Made by a program: the position numbers and the translations under genes
Notes under the pieces: model-generated
What the model was told of the DNA's origin: nothing
The model's input: the letters and a program-made list of their open reading frames with translations, nothing else
The model's database searches: none
NCBI RefSeq assembly: GCF_020832205.1
Contig: NZ_JAFIFD010000024.1
Location: forward strand, 44,224-108,223
Length of the DNA stretch: 64,000 bases
DNA from: Exiguobacterium sp.
GTDB taxonomy: Bacteria; Bacillota; Bacilli; Exiguobacteriales; Exiguobacteriaceae
Direction of reading: 5' to 3'
Shown: positions 38,192 through 46,193 of the stretch, piece by piece
Numbering within the stretch: position 1 is the first letter of the stretch
Layout: every line of letters starts with the position of its first letter

Positions 38192-38853
38192 TATGCCTTC
38201 TTCAGATGGGCCGCCAAACGGTTACCGAACGATTGAATCGACTGGACGAGCAAGATCAAGACGAAGATCGTCACGTACATGACTTCCGGTTCGAAACGGA
38301 GATGCCCGTATTGATAAGCGATATCGCCGAGACCGCCCGCCCCAACGAGACCGGCCATCGCGGTCGCCCCGATCAATCCGATCGTCGCGATCGTCAAACC
38401 GAGCACAATCGACGAGCGGGCCTCACGGATGAGGACGTACCAGATGATTTTCCGCGTCGAGATGCCCATCGCCTCATACGCCTCGACGACGCCACGGTCG
38501 ACCTCGAGGAGCGCCGACTCCATCAGCCTCGCGATATACGGTGCCGTGAAGACGATGAGCGGGAGAAGGACACCTTGCACGCCGATCGTCGTCCCCATGA
38601 TGAAGCGCGTGAACGGCAAGATGAAGAATAACAGGATGATGAACGGGATCGAACGGACGACGTTGATGACGCTAGAAAGGGCACCATAGACGTAACGGTT
38701 CGACAGTCGCCCGCTCGGACGCGTCAAGACGAGGAGCGGCCCGAGCGGCAGTCCGATGAACGTCGAGATGACGAGGGCGATGCCGGTCATCGTCAACGTC
38801 TGGAGCGTCCCGTTCCAAATCAAGTCACCCCAATCGGTCCAAAACTGTAGCAT
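38191..38853 (-). CDS. metI: methionine ABC transporter permease
   Basis: A 220-residue permease with five helices of the MetI type. The EAA loop is VVEAYEAMGISTRKIIWYVLIREA. It forms the membrane channel of the D/L-methionine importer. It overlaps the end of metN by 29 bases and is the last gene of the metQNI operon, which is under SAM riboswitch control. Confidence 0.95.
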   Translation of the reverse strand: MLQFWTDWGDLIWNGTLQTLTMTGIALVISTFIGLPLGPLLVLTRPSGRLSNRYVYGALSSVINVVRSIPFIILLFFILPFTRFIMGTTIGVQGVLLPLIVFTAPYIARLMESALLEVDRGVVEAYEAMGISTRKIIWYVLIREARSSIVLGLTIATIGLIGATAMAGLVGAGGLGDIAYQYGHLRFEPEVMYVTIFVLILLVQSIQSFGNRLAAHLKKA

Positions 38854-39859
38854 GGTTCGTCACCTCCTTCACTTTCACACCGCTCGCTTCGAGGTAGCGG
38901 ACAGCTTGATCGGTCTGTCCCGCCTCGCCGTCGAGGTGAACGAGCAAGTTGCCGACGAGACCGCCTTTTAACTTTTTGATGCCACCGCCGATGATGTTCG
39001 GGAGCAGCCCGAACCGCTTCGTCAGCTGGGCGAGCACCGCCTGTTCAGTTTGGCTGCCGATGAACGACAAGTGGACGAGCGTCCCGTGAGTGCTCAGTTC
39101 CTCGACGACTTCTTCCGGGACGTCGAGGTTCGTCTTCAAGAATTTTTGCGTCGTCGCGTGTTGTGGGTCCGAGAACACGTCGAGCACGTTCCCCTCTTCG
39201 ACGATCTTGCCACCGTCGATGACGGCGACACGGTCACAGATCCGCTCGATGACTTCCATCTCGTGGGTGATGAGGAAAATCGTCAACCCGAGCTCGCGGT
39301 TGATTTCCAGCAACAAGTCGAGAATCGACTCGGTCGTCTCCGGGTCGAGCGCGCTCGTCGCCTCATCGCTGAGCAGAATGTCCGGCTCATGCGCGAGGGC
39401 ACGGGCGATGGCGACGCGTTGTTTTTGGCCACCTGAGAGCTGCTCCGGGTAATGATTACGATGGTCGGTCAGTCCGACGATGTCGAGGTATTTGTCGACG
39501 CGTTGTCGGATCGTTTGTTTATCGAGTCCCTCTAAGCGGAGCGGGATGGCGACGTTGTCTTCGACCGTGGCCGTTTTGAGCAAGTTGTAATGTTGGAAGA
39601 TCATCCCGATGCGGTGCCGGAGCTTCGAGAGTTCCTTTTTCCCGAGTTTCGTGATGTCTTGCCCTTCGATCTCGACTTGGCCCGACGTCGGGCGTTCAAG
39701 CAGGTTGATCATCCGGATGAGCGTACTCTTCCCGGCACCGCTTCGTCCGATGATGCCGAAAATCTCGCCTTTTTCAATCGTGAGCGAGACGTCATCGAGC
39801 GCCGTGACCGTACCTTTGTTGACAGTGAACGTCTTTTTGATCTGTTTTAGTGCAATCAT
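38825..39859 (-). CDS. metN: methionine ABC transporter ATP-binding protein
   Basis: A 344-residue ATPase. Walker A GRSGAGKST (38-46), signature LSGGQKQRVAIARAL, Walker B ILLSDEATSALDP and a switch histidine (ITHEMEV). The last ~80 residues form the NIL/ACT-like domain that binds methionine and gives trans-inhibition in MetN. It lies 9 bases after metQ and overlaps metI by 29 bases. Confidence 0.96.
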   Translation of the reverse strand: MIALKQIKKTFTVNKGTVTALDDVSLTIEKGEIFGIIGRSGAGKSTLIRMINLLERPTSGQVEIEGQDITKLGKKELSKLRHRIGMIFQHYNLLKTATVEDNVAIPLRLEGLDKQTIRQRVDKYLDIVGLTDHRNHYPEQLSGGQKQRVAIARALAHEPDILLSDEATSALDPETTESILDLLLEINRELGLTIFLITHEMEVIERICDRVAVIDGGKIVEEGNVLDVFSDPQHATTQKFLKTNLDVPEEVVEELSTHGTLVHLSFIGSQTEQAVLAQLTKRFGLLPNIIGGGIKKLKGGLVGNLLVHLDGEAGQTDQAVRYLEASGVKVKEVTNHATVLDRLG

Positions 39860-39868
39860 GGCGCCTCC

Positions 39869-40690
39869 TTAAAATGCCGGGACGATCGAGCCGTTGAACG
39901 TCTCTTCGATGAACGTCCGAATCTCGTCTGAGTGGTAGTACGACTTGAGCGTCTCGACGACTTCATCCTCTTTATTGTCGCTCCGGACGACGACGTAGTT
40001 CGGATACGGGTTGTCGACCGTGTCTTCGTGGAACAGGGCGTCCTCGTTGATCGAGAGTCCTGCTCCCATCGCGAAGTTCGTGTTGATGGCGGCGAGCGCG
40101 ACTTCCGGGAGCTGTGTCGGGAGCTGCGACGCCTCGAGCTCGATGAATTCGAGGTTGAGCGGGTTCTCGGCGATGTCACGTTTCGTCGCTTTATCCGTCA
40201 AACCTTCCTTCAGCGTGATCAGGCCGGCCGTCTCGTAAAGGCGAAGGGCACGGAGTTCGTTCGCCGGGTCGTTCGGCACGGCGACTTTGTCGCCTTCCTT
40301 CAAGTCGTCGATGTCGGTCAGCTTGTCCGAATAGAGCCCCATCGGGAACGCGACCGTCTTGAAGACGTCGTCGATCTTATACCCTTTGTCGGCTTTTTGC
40401 AGCTCGAGGAACGACAGCGTCTGATAGCTGTTGACGTCGAGGCTGCCTTCGGCCAATGCCGCGTTCGGGGTGTTGTAATCGTTGAACACCTTGATGTCGA
40501 GCTCGAGCCCATCCTCGGCCGCGAGTTTCTTCACTTCCTCAGCGATCTGTTGGTGCGGCCCGCCGGTCACGCCGATTGTGAGCGCTTCGGTGCTGAGCGC
40601 CTCGCTCGCGTCCGTTTGTCCGCACGCCGATAAGGCGATCGCTGCGAGTAGTGATGTTCCGGCAAGTACTGTTTTTGATTTGATGTTCAT
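39869..40690 (-). CDS. metQ: methionine-binding lipoprotein
   Basis: A 273-residue NlpA/MetQ-family lipoprotein. The signal peptide ends in IALSACGQT, with the Cys as lipid site. Family motifs are EELKKLAAEDGLELDIKVF-like near the start and VPNDPANELRALRLYETAGL in the middle. It captures methionine outside the cell for MetNI. GAGGAGGAATTATCC precedes the ATG at 40690. Confidence 0.95.
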   Translation of the reverse strand: MNIKSKTVLAGTSLLAAIALSACGQTDASEALSTEALTIGVTGGPHQQIAEEVKKLAAEDGLELDIKVFNDYNTPNAALAEGSLDVNSYQTLSFLELQKADKGYKIDDVFKTVAFPMGLYSDKLTDIDDLKEGDKVAVPNDPANELRALRLYETAGLITLKEGLTDKATKRDIAENPLNLEFIELEASQLPTQLPEVALAAINTNFAMGAGLSINEDALFHEDTVDNPYPNYVVVRSDNKEDEVVETLKSYYHSDEIRTFIEETFNGSIVPAF

Positions 40691-40710
40691 GGATAATTCC
40701 TCCTCCAAAA

Positions 40711-40868
40711 TGAAAGCCCGCCACTCATCAAGAGAGGCGGGCACGACACAGCAAAGTCGGACACGCTCATCTCCCAGACGTTTCCGTCTGTTGGAATTAG
40801 CACCATGATCATAACGATCTGGTTGCCGGGTTTCACAGGGCCAGTCCCTCCACCACTCTTGATAAGCA
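40711..40868 (-). promoter_or_regulatory. SAM-I (S-box) riboswitch of metQNI
   Basis: On the minus strand the leader shows the S-box elements in order: CTTATCAAGAG, GGTGGAGGGACTGGCCC, TGAAACCCGGCAACC and GTGCTAATTCC. It ends in a terminator at 40711-40742 (GCCCGCC paired with GGCGGGC, then TTTCATTTT). When S-adenosylmethionine is high the terminator forms and uptake is shut off. Confidence 0.95.
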
Positions 40869-40891
40869 ATCGGTCTTATGTAATTGTCTTA

Positions 40892-40920
40892 ATATTACTC
40901 ATTTTTCTTTTATCTGTAAA
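40892..40920 (-). promoter_or_regulatory. promoter of the metQNI riboswitch transcript
   Basis: On the minus strand TTTACA (40920-40915) and TAATAT (40897-40892) are 17 bases apart. It overlaps the 3' end of the gene at 40910. Confidence 0.55.
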
Positions 40921-41926
40921 TAGTTTTCTGTAAATTTTCAAAAATTATTTTCAAATAGTCACTATTGACCGGTTCAGGCAACTGTTGAAGCGTCGTCTCA
41001 CCGATGACCGATGCCACGAGTCGCGGGATATCGTCTACGGACAATCCGAGTGCCTCGAGCGTCGTCGGGGCCCCTACTTGCTCGAGCCAAGAATGAAGGC
41101 GGTCCACGTCAGGTGAACGGCGCAACGATTCTTGGACGAGCAGCCCAAACCCGACTTTGTCCCCGTGCAAGAACGCATGGGTCGTCACGAACTGACTGAG
41201 GGCGTTATGGACGGCATGGGCGACCGCGACACGTGTCCCGGCGTCCCCGAAGCCGCCGACGGCCCCGCCGATGGCAAGCACGTGGTCGACGGCGAAACGG
41301 ATGTCTTCCCCGTAGGCGCGGAAGGCCGCCTCGCTCAAGTCGAGCTCGACTAGACGACCACATTGCTCGGCGAGGACGAGTCCCGAGTTGACCCCGGCGT
41401 CTCGCGAACGTTCACCGCTCAAATAGCGGGCCTCATAATGCTTGGCGACCGTATCGATGACCCCGGCCCGGAAATAGTCGTACGGAGAGCTGACGATGAC
41501 GCGCGCGTCGACGATGACCCGTTCAATGACGACACGGAACACGTCGTAACGATCATAACTCCCGTCCTCCCGGTACACGACACTGAGCGGCGTGAAAGCG
41601 GCACAGTTGGACGCGAGCGTCGGGATGACGATGAGCGGGATGTCCCGCTCTACTGCCGCGAGTTTTGCCGTATCAACGAGTTTCCCGCCACCGATGGCGA
41701 TCAACACGGCAGTATTTGCGAGGTCGATCCGTGCTGCCTCCGCATCCATGCACTCGCCACGAAACCGAGTTGTCGGATAGTCGGCGATCGCCGGCAGGAT
41801 TCGCTTGACGGCCTCGTAACCGCTTTGACCGCAGAGCACATGGACCCGGCGGCCTCCAATCAGTTCGTCGAGCCGATCGAGGGCGTCATCGGCGTGATCA
41901 TACTCGAGGACGGCTTGGCGAATCAT
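40910..41926 (-). CDS. iron-containing alcohol dehydrogenase family protein (GldA/HcxA-like)
   Basis: A 338-residue dehydrogenase. The nucleotide loop is AVLIAIGGGKLVDTAKLA (GGG at 79-81). The metal ligands of the family are D158 (GVIDTVAKH), H237 or H240 (VAHAVHNAL) and H254 (AFLHGDKVGFG). The nearest known functions are glycerol dehydrogenase and E. coli HcxA (YbdH), a 2-oxo-acid reductase encoded beside a methionine aminotransferase (YbdL). Here too it follows an MtnE-type aminotransferase, overlapping it by four bases, under a SAM riboswitch. A role in reducing the keto form of methionine is my inference. Confidence 0.85.
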   Translation of the reverse strand: MIRQAVLEYDHADDALDRLDELIGGRRVHVLCGQSGYEAVKRILPAIADYPTTRFRGECMDAEAARIDLANTAVLIAIGGGKLVDTAKLAAVERDIPLIVIPTLASNCAAFTPLSVVYREDGSYDRYDVFRVVIERVIVDARVIVSSPYDYFRAGVIDTVAKHYEARYLSGERSRDAGVNSGLVLAEQCGRLVELDLSEAAFRAYGEDIRFAVDHVLAIGGAVGGFGDAGTRVAVAHAVHNALSQFVTTHAFLHGDKVGFGLLVQESLRRSPDVDRLHSWLEQVGAPTTLEALGLSVDDIPRLVASVIGETTLQQLPEPVNSDYLKIIFENLQKTIYR

Positions 41927-43098
41927 GTCCGTACCTCCTCATAAGCGGCGAACAGCTGCTCGATGCGGGCGACGGCCTCATCGATCTTCGGTTCCGGTGA
42001 CACGAGGCCGAACCGGACGTACCGATCGCCTTCCGTGCCGAAGAAATACCCCGGCGTCACCGCCACCCCGGCCTCATGGAGCAGCTTCTGAGAAAATGAT
42101 TTGGCATCGCCTTCCGGAACTTTTGCCCAAACGAAGAACGAGCCTTTCGGGGCCGGGACGTCCCAACCAGCTTGACGCAACCCGTTCACCAATCGGTCCC
42201 GCCGAGCCTCATACAGACGGGCCAAATCATCGCGAAGGGATTTCGGGGATTCGAGTGCCGCCACCGCCGCCTCCTGGATGGCCGAGAAGACGCTGACGTG
42301 GACGTGATCCTGGTACGTGTTGATCGCTTCGATGATATCTTTGTTGCCGACGGCGAACGCGACGCGCCAACCGGACATGTTGAACGCTTTTGACATCGTG
42401 TACACTTCGATGCCGACGTCTTTCGCCCCGCCGGCTTGGAGAAAGCTCGGGGGCACATGGCCATCAAAGCCGATGCTGCCGTAGGCGAAGTCATGGACGA
42501 CCATGAGGTCCCGCTCCTTGGCGAACCGTACCGTCTCCTCGAAGAAAGCCGGACTCGCGACGGCACCTGTCGGATTACTCGGGTAGTTCAAATACATGAG
42601 CCGCGCCCCATGCGTGTCGAGTGTGTGGTAGTCGGGAAGAAAATCGTTGGCTTCTGTCAAGACGAGGTCATGAACGTGCGCCCCGGCGAGCCGGGCCCCC
42701 GAGATGTAATCCGGATAGCCAGGGTTCGGGAGCAAGATGCCGTCCCCCGGCTCGAGGACACATTGCGGCAACGTGATCAGCCCGGATTTAGAGCCGATCA
42801 AGATGGCCACTTCGCTCGCGGCGTCGACTTCGACCCCGTACTCGTTCAAATAGAACGTCGCGACCGCCCGTTTCAATCGGTCTTGTCCCCGGAACGGTCC
42901 GTACTGGTGGGTAGTGGGGTCGAGGAGCGCCGCCTCGAGCGCCTCGCAGATCGGCGCGGGTGTCGGCAAGTCCGGCGTGCCTTGTCCGAGCCGGATGATC
43001 TCCGCCCCTGCCTGTTCGAGCGCGGCCACTTCGGCCGCGAGCCCGACGAAATGCTGCGGTGGTAAAGTTTTAAGTAAGTTTGAACGTCTGTCTGCCAT
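41923..43098 (-). CDS. mtnE: methionine salvage aminotransferase
   Basis: A 391-residue class I/II aminotransferase that closely follows Bacillus MtnE (YkrV) from memory: INLGQG-like LGQGTPDLPTP, FRGQDRLKRAVATFY, LPQCVLEPGD, NPGYPDYISG, LMYLNYPSNPTGAVA and VVHDFAYGSIGFDG. The PLP lysine is K237 in YTMSKAFNMSGWRV. It converts 4-methylthio-2-oxobutanoate to methionine, the last step of methionine salvage. AGGAGGACC precedes the ATG at 43098. A SAM-I riboswitch lies directly upstream. Other mtn genes are not in this window. Confidence 0.9.
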   Translation of the reverse strand: MADRRSNLLKTLPPQHFVGLAAEVAALEQAGAEIIRLGQGTPDLPTPAPICEALEAALLDPTTHQYGPFRGQDRLKRAVATFYLNEYGVEVDAASEVAILIGSKSGLITLPQCVLEPGDGILLPNPGYPDYISGARLAGAHVHDLVLTEANDFLPDYHTLDTHGARLMYLNYPSNPTGAVASPAFFEETVRFAKERDLMVVHDFAYGSIGFDGHVPPSFLQAGGAKDVGIEVYTMSKAFNMSGWRVAFAVGNKDIIEAINTYQDHVHVSVFSAIQEAAVAALESPKSLRDDLARLYEARRDRLVNGLRQAGWDVPAPKGSFFVWAKVPEGDAKSFSQKLLHEAGVAVTPGYFFGTEGDRYVRFGLVSPEPKIDEAVARIEQLFAAYEEVRT

Positions 43099-43115
43099 GG
43101 ATGGTCCTCCTATGC

Positions 43116-43277
43116 AAAAAACACCCCTTTCCGCGGAAAGGGGTGTCGAGATACGGACGTATTCAAACAACCACCTTCCCATCTCTCAAGGTCACCTTGC
43201 TGGAATTAGCACAGTATTGGAAAACAATCTGTTGCTGAAGCTTCATCGGGCCAGTCCCTCCGCTTCTCTTGATAGAA
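43116..43277 (-). promoter_or_regulatory. SAM-I (S-box) riboswitch of mtnE
   Basis: On the minus strand: CTATCAAGAGAAGCGGAGGG, then ACTGGCCC, GATGAAGC, CAGCAAC and GTGCTAATTCC, all S-box elements in order. It ends in a strong terminator (ACACCCCTTTC / GAAAGGGGTGT, then TTTTTT) at 43116-43146, just ahead of the mtnE ribosome site. Confidence 0.95.
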
Positions 43278-43313
43278 AGTGTTTATATGCGATTTATGTG
43301 TAATATGTCCTTT

Positions 43314-43342
43314 AGTAAACCAAACGTTACCAATCCTGTCAA
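43314..43342 (-). promoter_or_regulatory. promoter of the mtnE riboswitch transcript
   Basis: On the minus strand TTGACA (43342-43337) and TTTACT (43319-43314) are 17 bases apart, about 36 bases before the riboswitch. Confidence 0.65.
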
Positions 43343-43371
43343 TCCTTATTTTGAAAATTGATGAAGCCCTC

Positions 43372-43400
43372 TTGAAACCCTGAAAAAAAACGGTCATAGT
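43372..43400 (+). promoter_or_regulatory. promoter of the AI-2E family gene
   Basis: TTGAAA at 43372-43377 and CATAGT at 43395-43400 are 17 bases apart. Confidence 0.45.
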
Positions 43401-43449
43401 AAAAGAAGAACGTTATTCTGAAAAAAATAGAAGATGAGGGGATGGACTA

Positions 43450-44550
43450 GTGGAGCTAAACCGTCAATTGATTTGGAAATTAAGTGTGATCGGGCTAATC
43501 TTTCTCGTCTTATGGCGAGTCATCAGTGAGCCGGACACAATCTCTCGCGTCTTACAATATACGTTTCAACTGTTGACGCCCGTCATCATGGGGATTGCCA
43601 TCGCCTTGTTGTTGAACACGGTCCTTTCTTATATGGAAGAACGGTTTGCACTGAAACGATACCAAGGGCTGTTGATCGTCTACGTGACGTTCATCGGACT
43701 GCTCGTCATCTCGGCCATCACGTTGTTTCCGCGTATTTACTCGAGCGTCTCCTCGCTGATTGAGGAGCTTCCGTTCTACATTCGACAAATCGACGGGTTT
43801 TTAGGCCAATTGAACACGTTTTTACACGACTATAACGAGACGATCGCCCAGACGCTCGACTTCAAACGATTCGAGGAGCGCTACTCGGGCTGGGTCGAGG
43901 CGGCTGTTTTGTCCTCGGTCAGCTACGTCTCGAGCTTCACGATGACGCTCATCAACTTCTTGATCGGTATCGTCATCTCGATTTACTTGTTGAAAGACAA
44001 GGAAGTGTTCGCCCGCATGTTCAAACGTCTGCTCTATGCGATGTTCCCGGTCGCGACAGCAAAGACGACGATCGACATCTTTCAAGAGATGGACTATATC
44101 TTCAAGCGCTACATTATCGGGAAGTCGCTCGACTGTCTCATCATCGGCGTGATGGCCGTCATCGGCCTGCTCATCATCGGCGCCCCTTATGCGCTGTTGC
44201 TCGGTGTCATCATCGGCATCTTGAACTTCATCCCGTACGTCGGTCCGCTCCTCGGCATGGTTCCGGCGTTCATCATCACGTACTTCTATGACCCGTTCAC
44301 GGCCGTACTCGTCTTAGTGTTCATCTTCTTACTGCAACAGTTCGACGGACTGTGGCTCGGACCTAAAATTCTCGGGGACAGCGTCGGCATCACCCCATTC
44401 TGGGTCATCACTTCGATCATCATCGGCGGCAGCTTGTTCGGTCTCGTCGGCATGTTCGTCAGTGTGCCGGTGACGGCGATGATCCAAGTCATCTTGTCGC
44501 GGCTCATCGATTATCGGCTCACCCGCAAGAACTTGAACGAGCTCCTCTAG
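43450..44550 (+). CDS. AI-2E family transporter
   Basis: A 366-residue membrane protein with about eight helices, of the PF01594 (UPF0118) family. The typical LGVIIGILNFIPYVGPLLGM motif and the following ...FDGLWLGPKILGDSVGITPFW are present. Members include autoinducer-2 exporters and Na+/H+ or other transporters; specificity is not predictable. GTG start at 43450 after GGGGATGG. Divergent from the SAM-controlled mtnE operon. Confidence 0.92.
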   Translation: MELNRQLIWKLSVIGLIFLVLWRVISEPDTISRVLQYTFQLLTPVIMGIAIALLLNTVLSYMEERFALKRYQGLLIVYVTFIGLLVISAITLFPRIYSSVSSLIEELPFYIRQIDGFLGQLNTFLHDYNETIAQTLDFKRFEERYSGWVEAAVLSSVSYVSSFTMTLINFLIGIVISIYLLKDKEVFARMFKRLLYAMFPVATAKTTIDIFQEMDYIFKRYIIGKSLDCLIIGVMAVIGLLIIGAPYALLLGVIIGILNFIPYVGPLLGMVPAFIITYFYDPFTAVLVLVFIFLLQQFDGLWLGPKILGDSVGITPFWVITSIIIGGSLFGLVGMFVSVPVTAMIQVILSRLIDYRLTRKNLNELL

Positions 44551-44563
44551 CAAGAAAAATGTG

Positions 44564-44593
44564 TTGACACATTGAAACTATCTGTCATACATT
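44564..44593 (+). promoter_or_regulatory. promoter of the MFS leader transcript
   Basis: Consensus TTGACA at 44564-44569 and TACATT at 44588-44593, spacer 18 bases. The leader peptide starts about 35 bases downstream of the expected start site. Confidence 0.65.
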
Positions 44594-44635
44594 TGAAACG
44601 TAGACACCACAACATTCACGAAAGGAGGTTGCCCC

Positions 44636-44701
44636 ATGTCAGTCATGATCATGCACCAAACGGAACTTCATATTGACAGGCGGGCGCCTCGACTTTCTTG
44701 A
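44636..44701 (+). CDS. leader peptide (21 aa) upstream of the MFS exporter
   Basis: AAAGGAGG stands 7 bases before an ATG that opens a 21-codon frame, MSVMIMHQTELHIDRRAPRL plus Ser, and closes with TGA at 44699-44701. Its 3' half forms a possible stem (CAGGCG at 44677-44682 with CGCCTG at 44715-44720). A strong terminator and the exporter gene follow. This is the layout of ribosome-mediated attenuation seen before antibiotic-inducible resistance genes. It is a regulatory peptide by inference. Confidence 0.65.
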   Translation: MSVMIMHQTELHIDRRAPRLS

Positions 44702-44746
44702 CAGAGAACGGTTTCGCCTGCCTTCCGTGGCATGCGCGCGTTTACA

Positions 44747-44783
44747 GGGACGAGTATGCTCCGTGCATACTCGTCCCTTTTTT
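44747..44783 (+). terminator. leader terminator (probable attenuator) before the MFS gene
   Basis: A perfect 13-bp stem, GGGACGAGTATGC with its complement, loop TCCGT, then TTTTTT. It stands between the leader promoter and the MFS start 26 bases downstream. GTGCAT (44763-44768) in its 3' half could alternatively pair with ATGCAC (44651-44656) inside the leader frame. Confidence 0.85.
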
Positions 44784-44809
44784 CATTCCATAGAAACAGG
44801 TGAAACCTT

Positions 44810-46054
44810 ATGTATCAATCACTCAAGCGGCTCGACCGCAATATTTGGATCCGTTTTCTCGGCGAGACGATTACCGGCGTCATGATGTTCATGATTGCCC
44901 CGTTCCTCGTCCTTTACTATAGTGACAAACTAGACAGTTACGTCCAAGTCGGGATCATCCTTGCGACAGGACCGATTATGGCGCTCATCGGTTCGGTCGT
45001 CGGCGGACGATTCGCAGACCTTTATGGCCGTAAGCCCGTCATGATGATTGCGATCATCGGAGATGCCGTCGCCCTCGTCGGCTTCGCCTTTGCCGACTCG
45101 TTCTGGCCGTTACTGCTTTTGAACGCGATGCTCGGCTTGACGAACTCGCTGTTCCATCCGGCCGCGAGCGCCATGGTCGCCGACGTGACCGAACCGGAAC
45201 AACTGAACGAGGCGTTCGGTCTTCTTCGGATGGGGCACAACATCGGGGCGGCGTTCGGCCCGCTTCTCGGCAGCGCCGTGCTCTTCCTCGACCGACAATA
45301 TATCTTTTTCGCGGCCGCGGCCGTATTCGCCGTCTACGCCCTCGTCCTGGCCCGATTCATTCGGGAGACGTTGCCGGAAACGACCGAGCACGAGCCGTTG
45401 TCGAATCAAGACGTGTTGCGCGTCTTCTCTCAAGACCGCGTCTTTCTCGTCTTCATCTTCGCCGGCGTTTTCATCTCGATGGGTTTCGCCATCGTCGAGA
45501 GCATGTTACCGCTGTTTTTGAAAGAATCGCTCCCGTCGTTCACGGACCGCGAAAACCCGTTCCCTTATTTGCTCGCCTTGAACGGGCTCATGGTCGTATT
45601 GTTCCAGTTCCCGATTGCCTCGAAACTCGGACGAAAGCCGTTCGGTAACGTCATGCTCGCCGGGGCGACCGTGTTCGGCGTCGGCATGATGCTTCTTGCC
45701 GTCGTGCCGCGTCTCCTTTATTCGCTCGGCACGCCGTACCTCATGCTCGTCTCGATCCTCCTCGCCGTCTATGCGTTCTATACGCTCGGTGAGATGATCA
45801 TGTCCCCGGTCCAGCAGACGTTCATCGCCATGATCGCGCCTGAAAATATGCGCGGAGCTTACAACGGGGCGGCCAGCATCCAATGGTTGATCGGCGGCGT
45901 GACGGCCCCGCTCTTTGCGAGTTTGTTCTTCAATCGGGGTGCCGGCCACGTCGCGCTCCTCCTCGTCGGTGCCGCCAGTTGCGTCTCCGGTCTCATCTAC
46001 TGGCAGCTCGGGCGCCGTGTGCGTGCCGCAGAGGCGAAACAGAAGACGGCCTGA
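44810..46054 (+). CDS. MFS multidrug-type transporter
   Basis: A 414-residue protein with 12 predicted helices. The MFS loop 2-3 motif is GGRFADLYGRKPVMM. Length and composition fit drug/H+ antiporters of the MdtH/YttB-like group. It probably exports a toxic compound or antibiotic at the expense of the proton gradient. AGGTGAAACC lies before the ATG. Expression appears to be set by the leader peptide and terminator upstream, which argues that the exporter is induced by something that stalls ribosomes. Confidence 0.88.
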   Translation: MYQSLKRLDRNIWIRFLGETITGVMMFMIAPFLVLYYSDKLDSYVQVGIILATGPIMALIGSVVGGRFADLYGRKPVMMIAIIGDAVALVGFAFADSFWPLLLLNAMLGLTNSLFHPAASAMVADVTEPEQLNEAFGLLRMGHNIGAAFGPLLGSAVLFLDRQYIFFAAAAVFAVYALVLARFIRETLPETTEHEPLSNQDVLRVFSQDRVFLVFIFAGVFISMGFAIVESMLPLFLKESLPSFTDRENPFPYLLALNGLMVVLFQFPIASKLGRKPFGNVMLAGATVFGVGMMLLAVVPRLLYSLGTPYLMLVSILLAVYAFYTLGEMIMSPVQQTFIAMIAPENMRGAYNGAASIQWLIGGVTAPLFASLFFNRGAGHVALLLVGAASCVSGLIYWQLGRRVRAAEAKQKTA

Positions 46055-46059
46055 CTTTT

Positions 46060-46093
46060 AGCCACACTAAACCTAGACGTTTAGTGTGGTTTT
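46060..46093 (+). terminator. terminator of the MFS gene
   Basis: CCACACTAAAC pairs with GTTTAGTGTGG around CTAGAC and is followed by TTTTTAG. Confidence 0.85.
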
Positions 46094-46193
46094 TAGTTTC
46101 GTTTCAAAATAATTAAATTTTGAAATTATGATTCTATTTTACTTTACAAACATAACGGTTCTTTTTATGATATGACAGTTGGGAGGAATCTTC

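Noticed and set aside
39932..40633. Open frame of 233 codons opposite metQ
   Set aside because: It is the reverse of a clear MetQ gene, has Arg/Val/Glu/Asp-biased composition typical of antisense shadows and no ribosome site.
43310..43323. Third dif-like site (TTTAGTAAACCA)
   Set aside because: Only one arm is similar; it belongs to the -10 region of the mtnE promoter and has no second arm.
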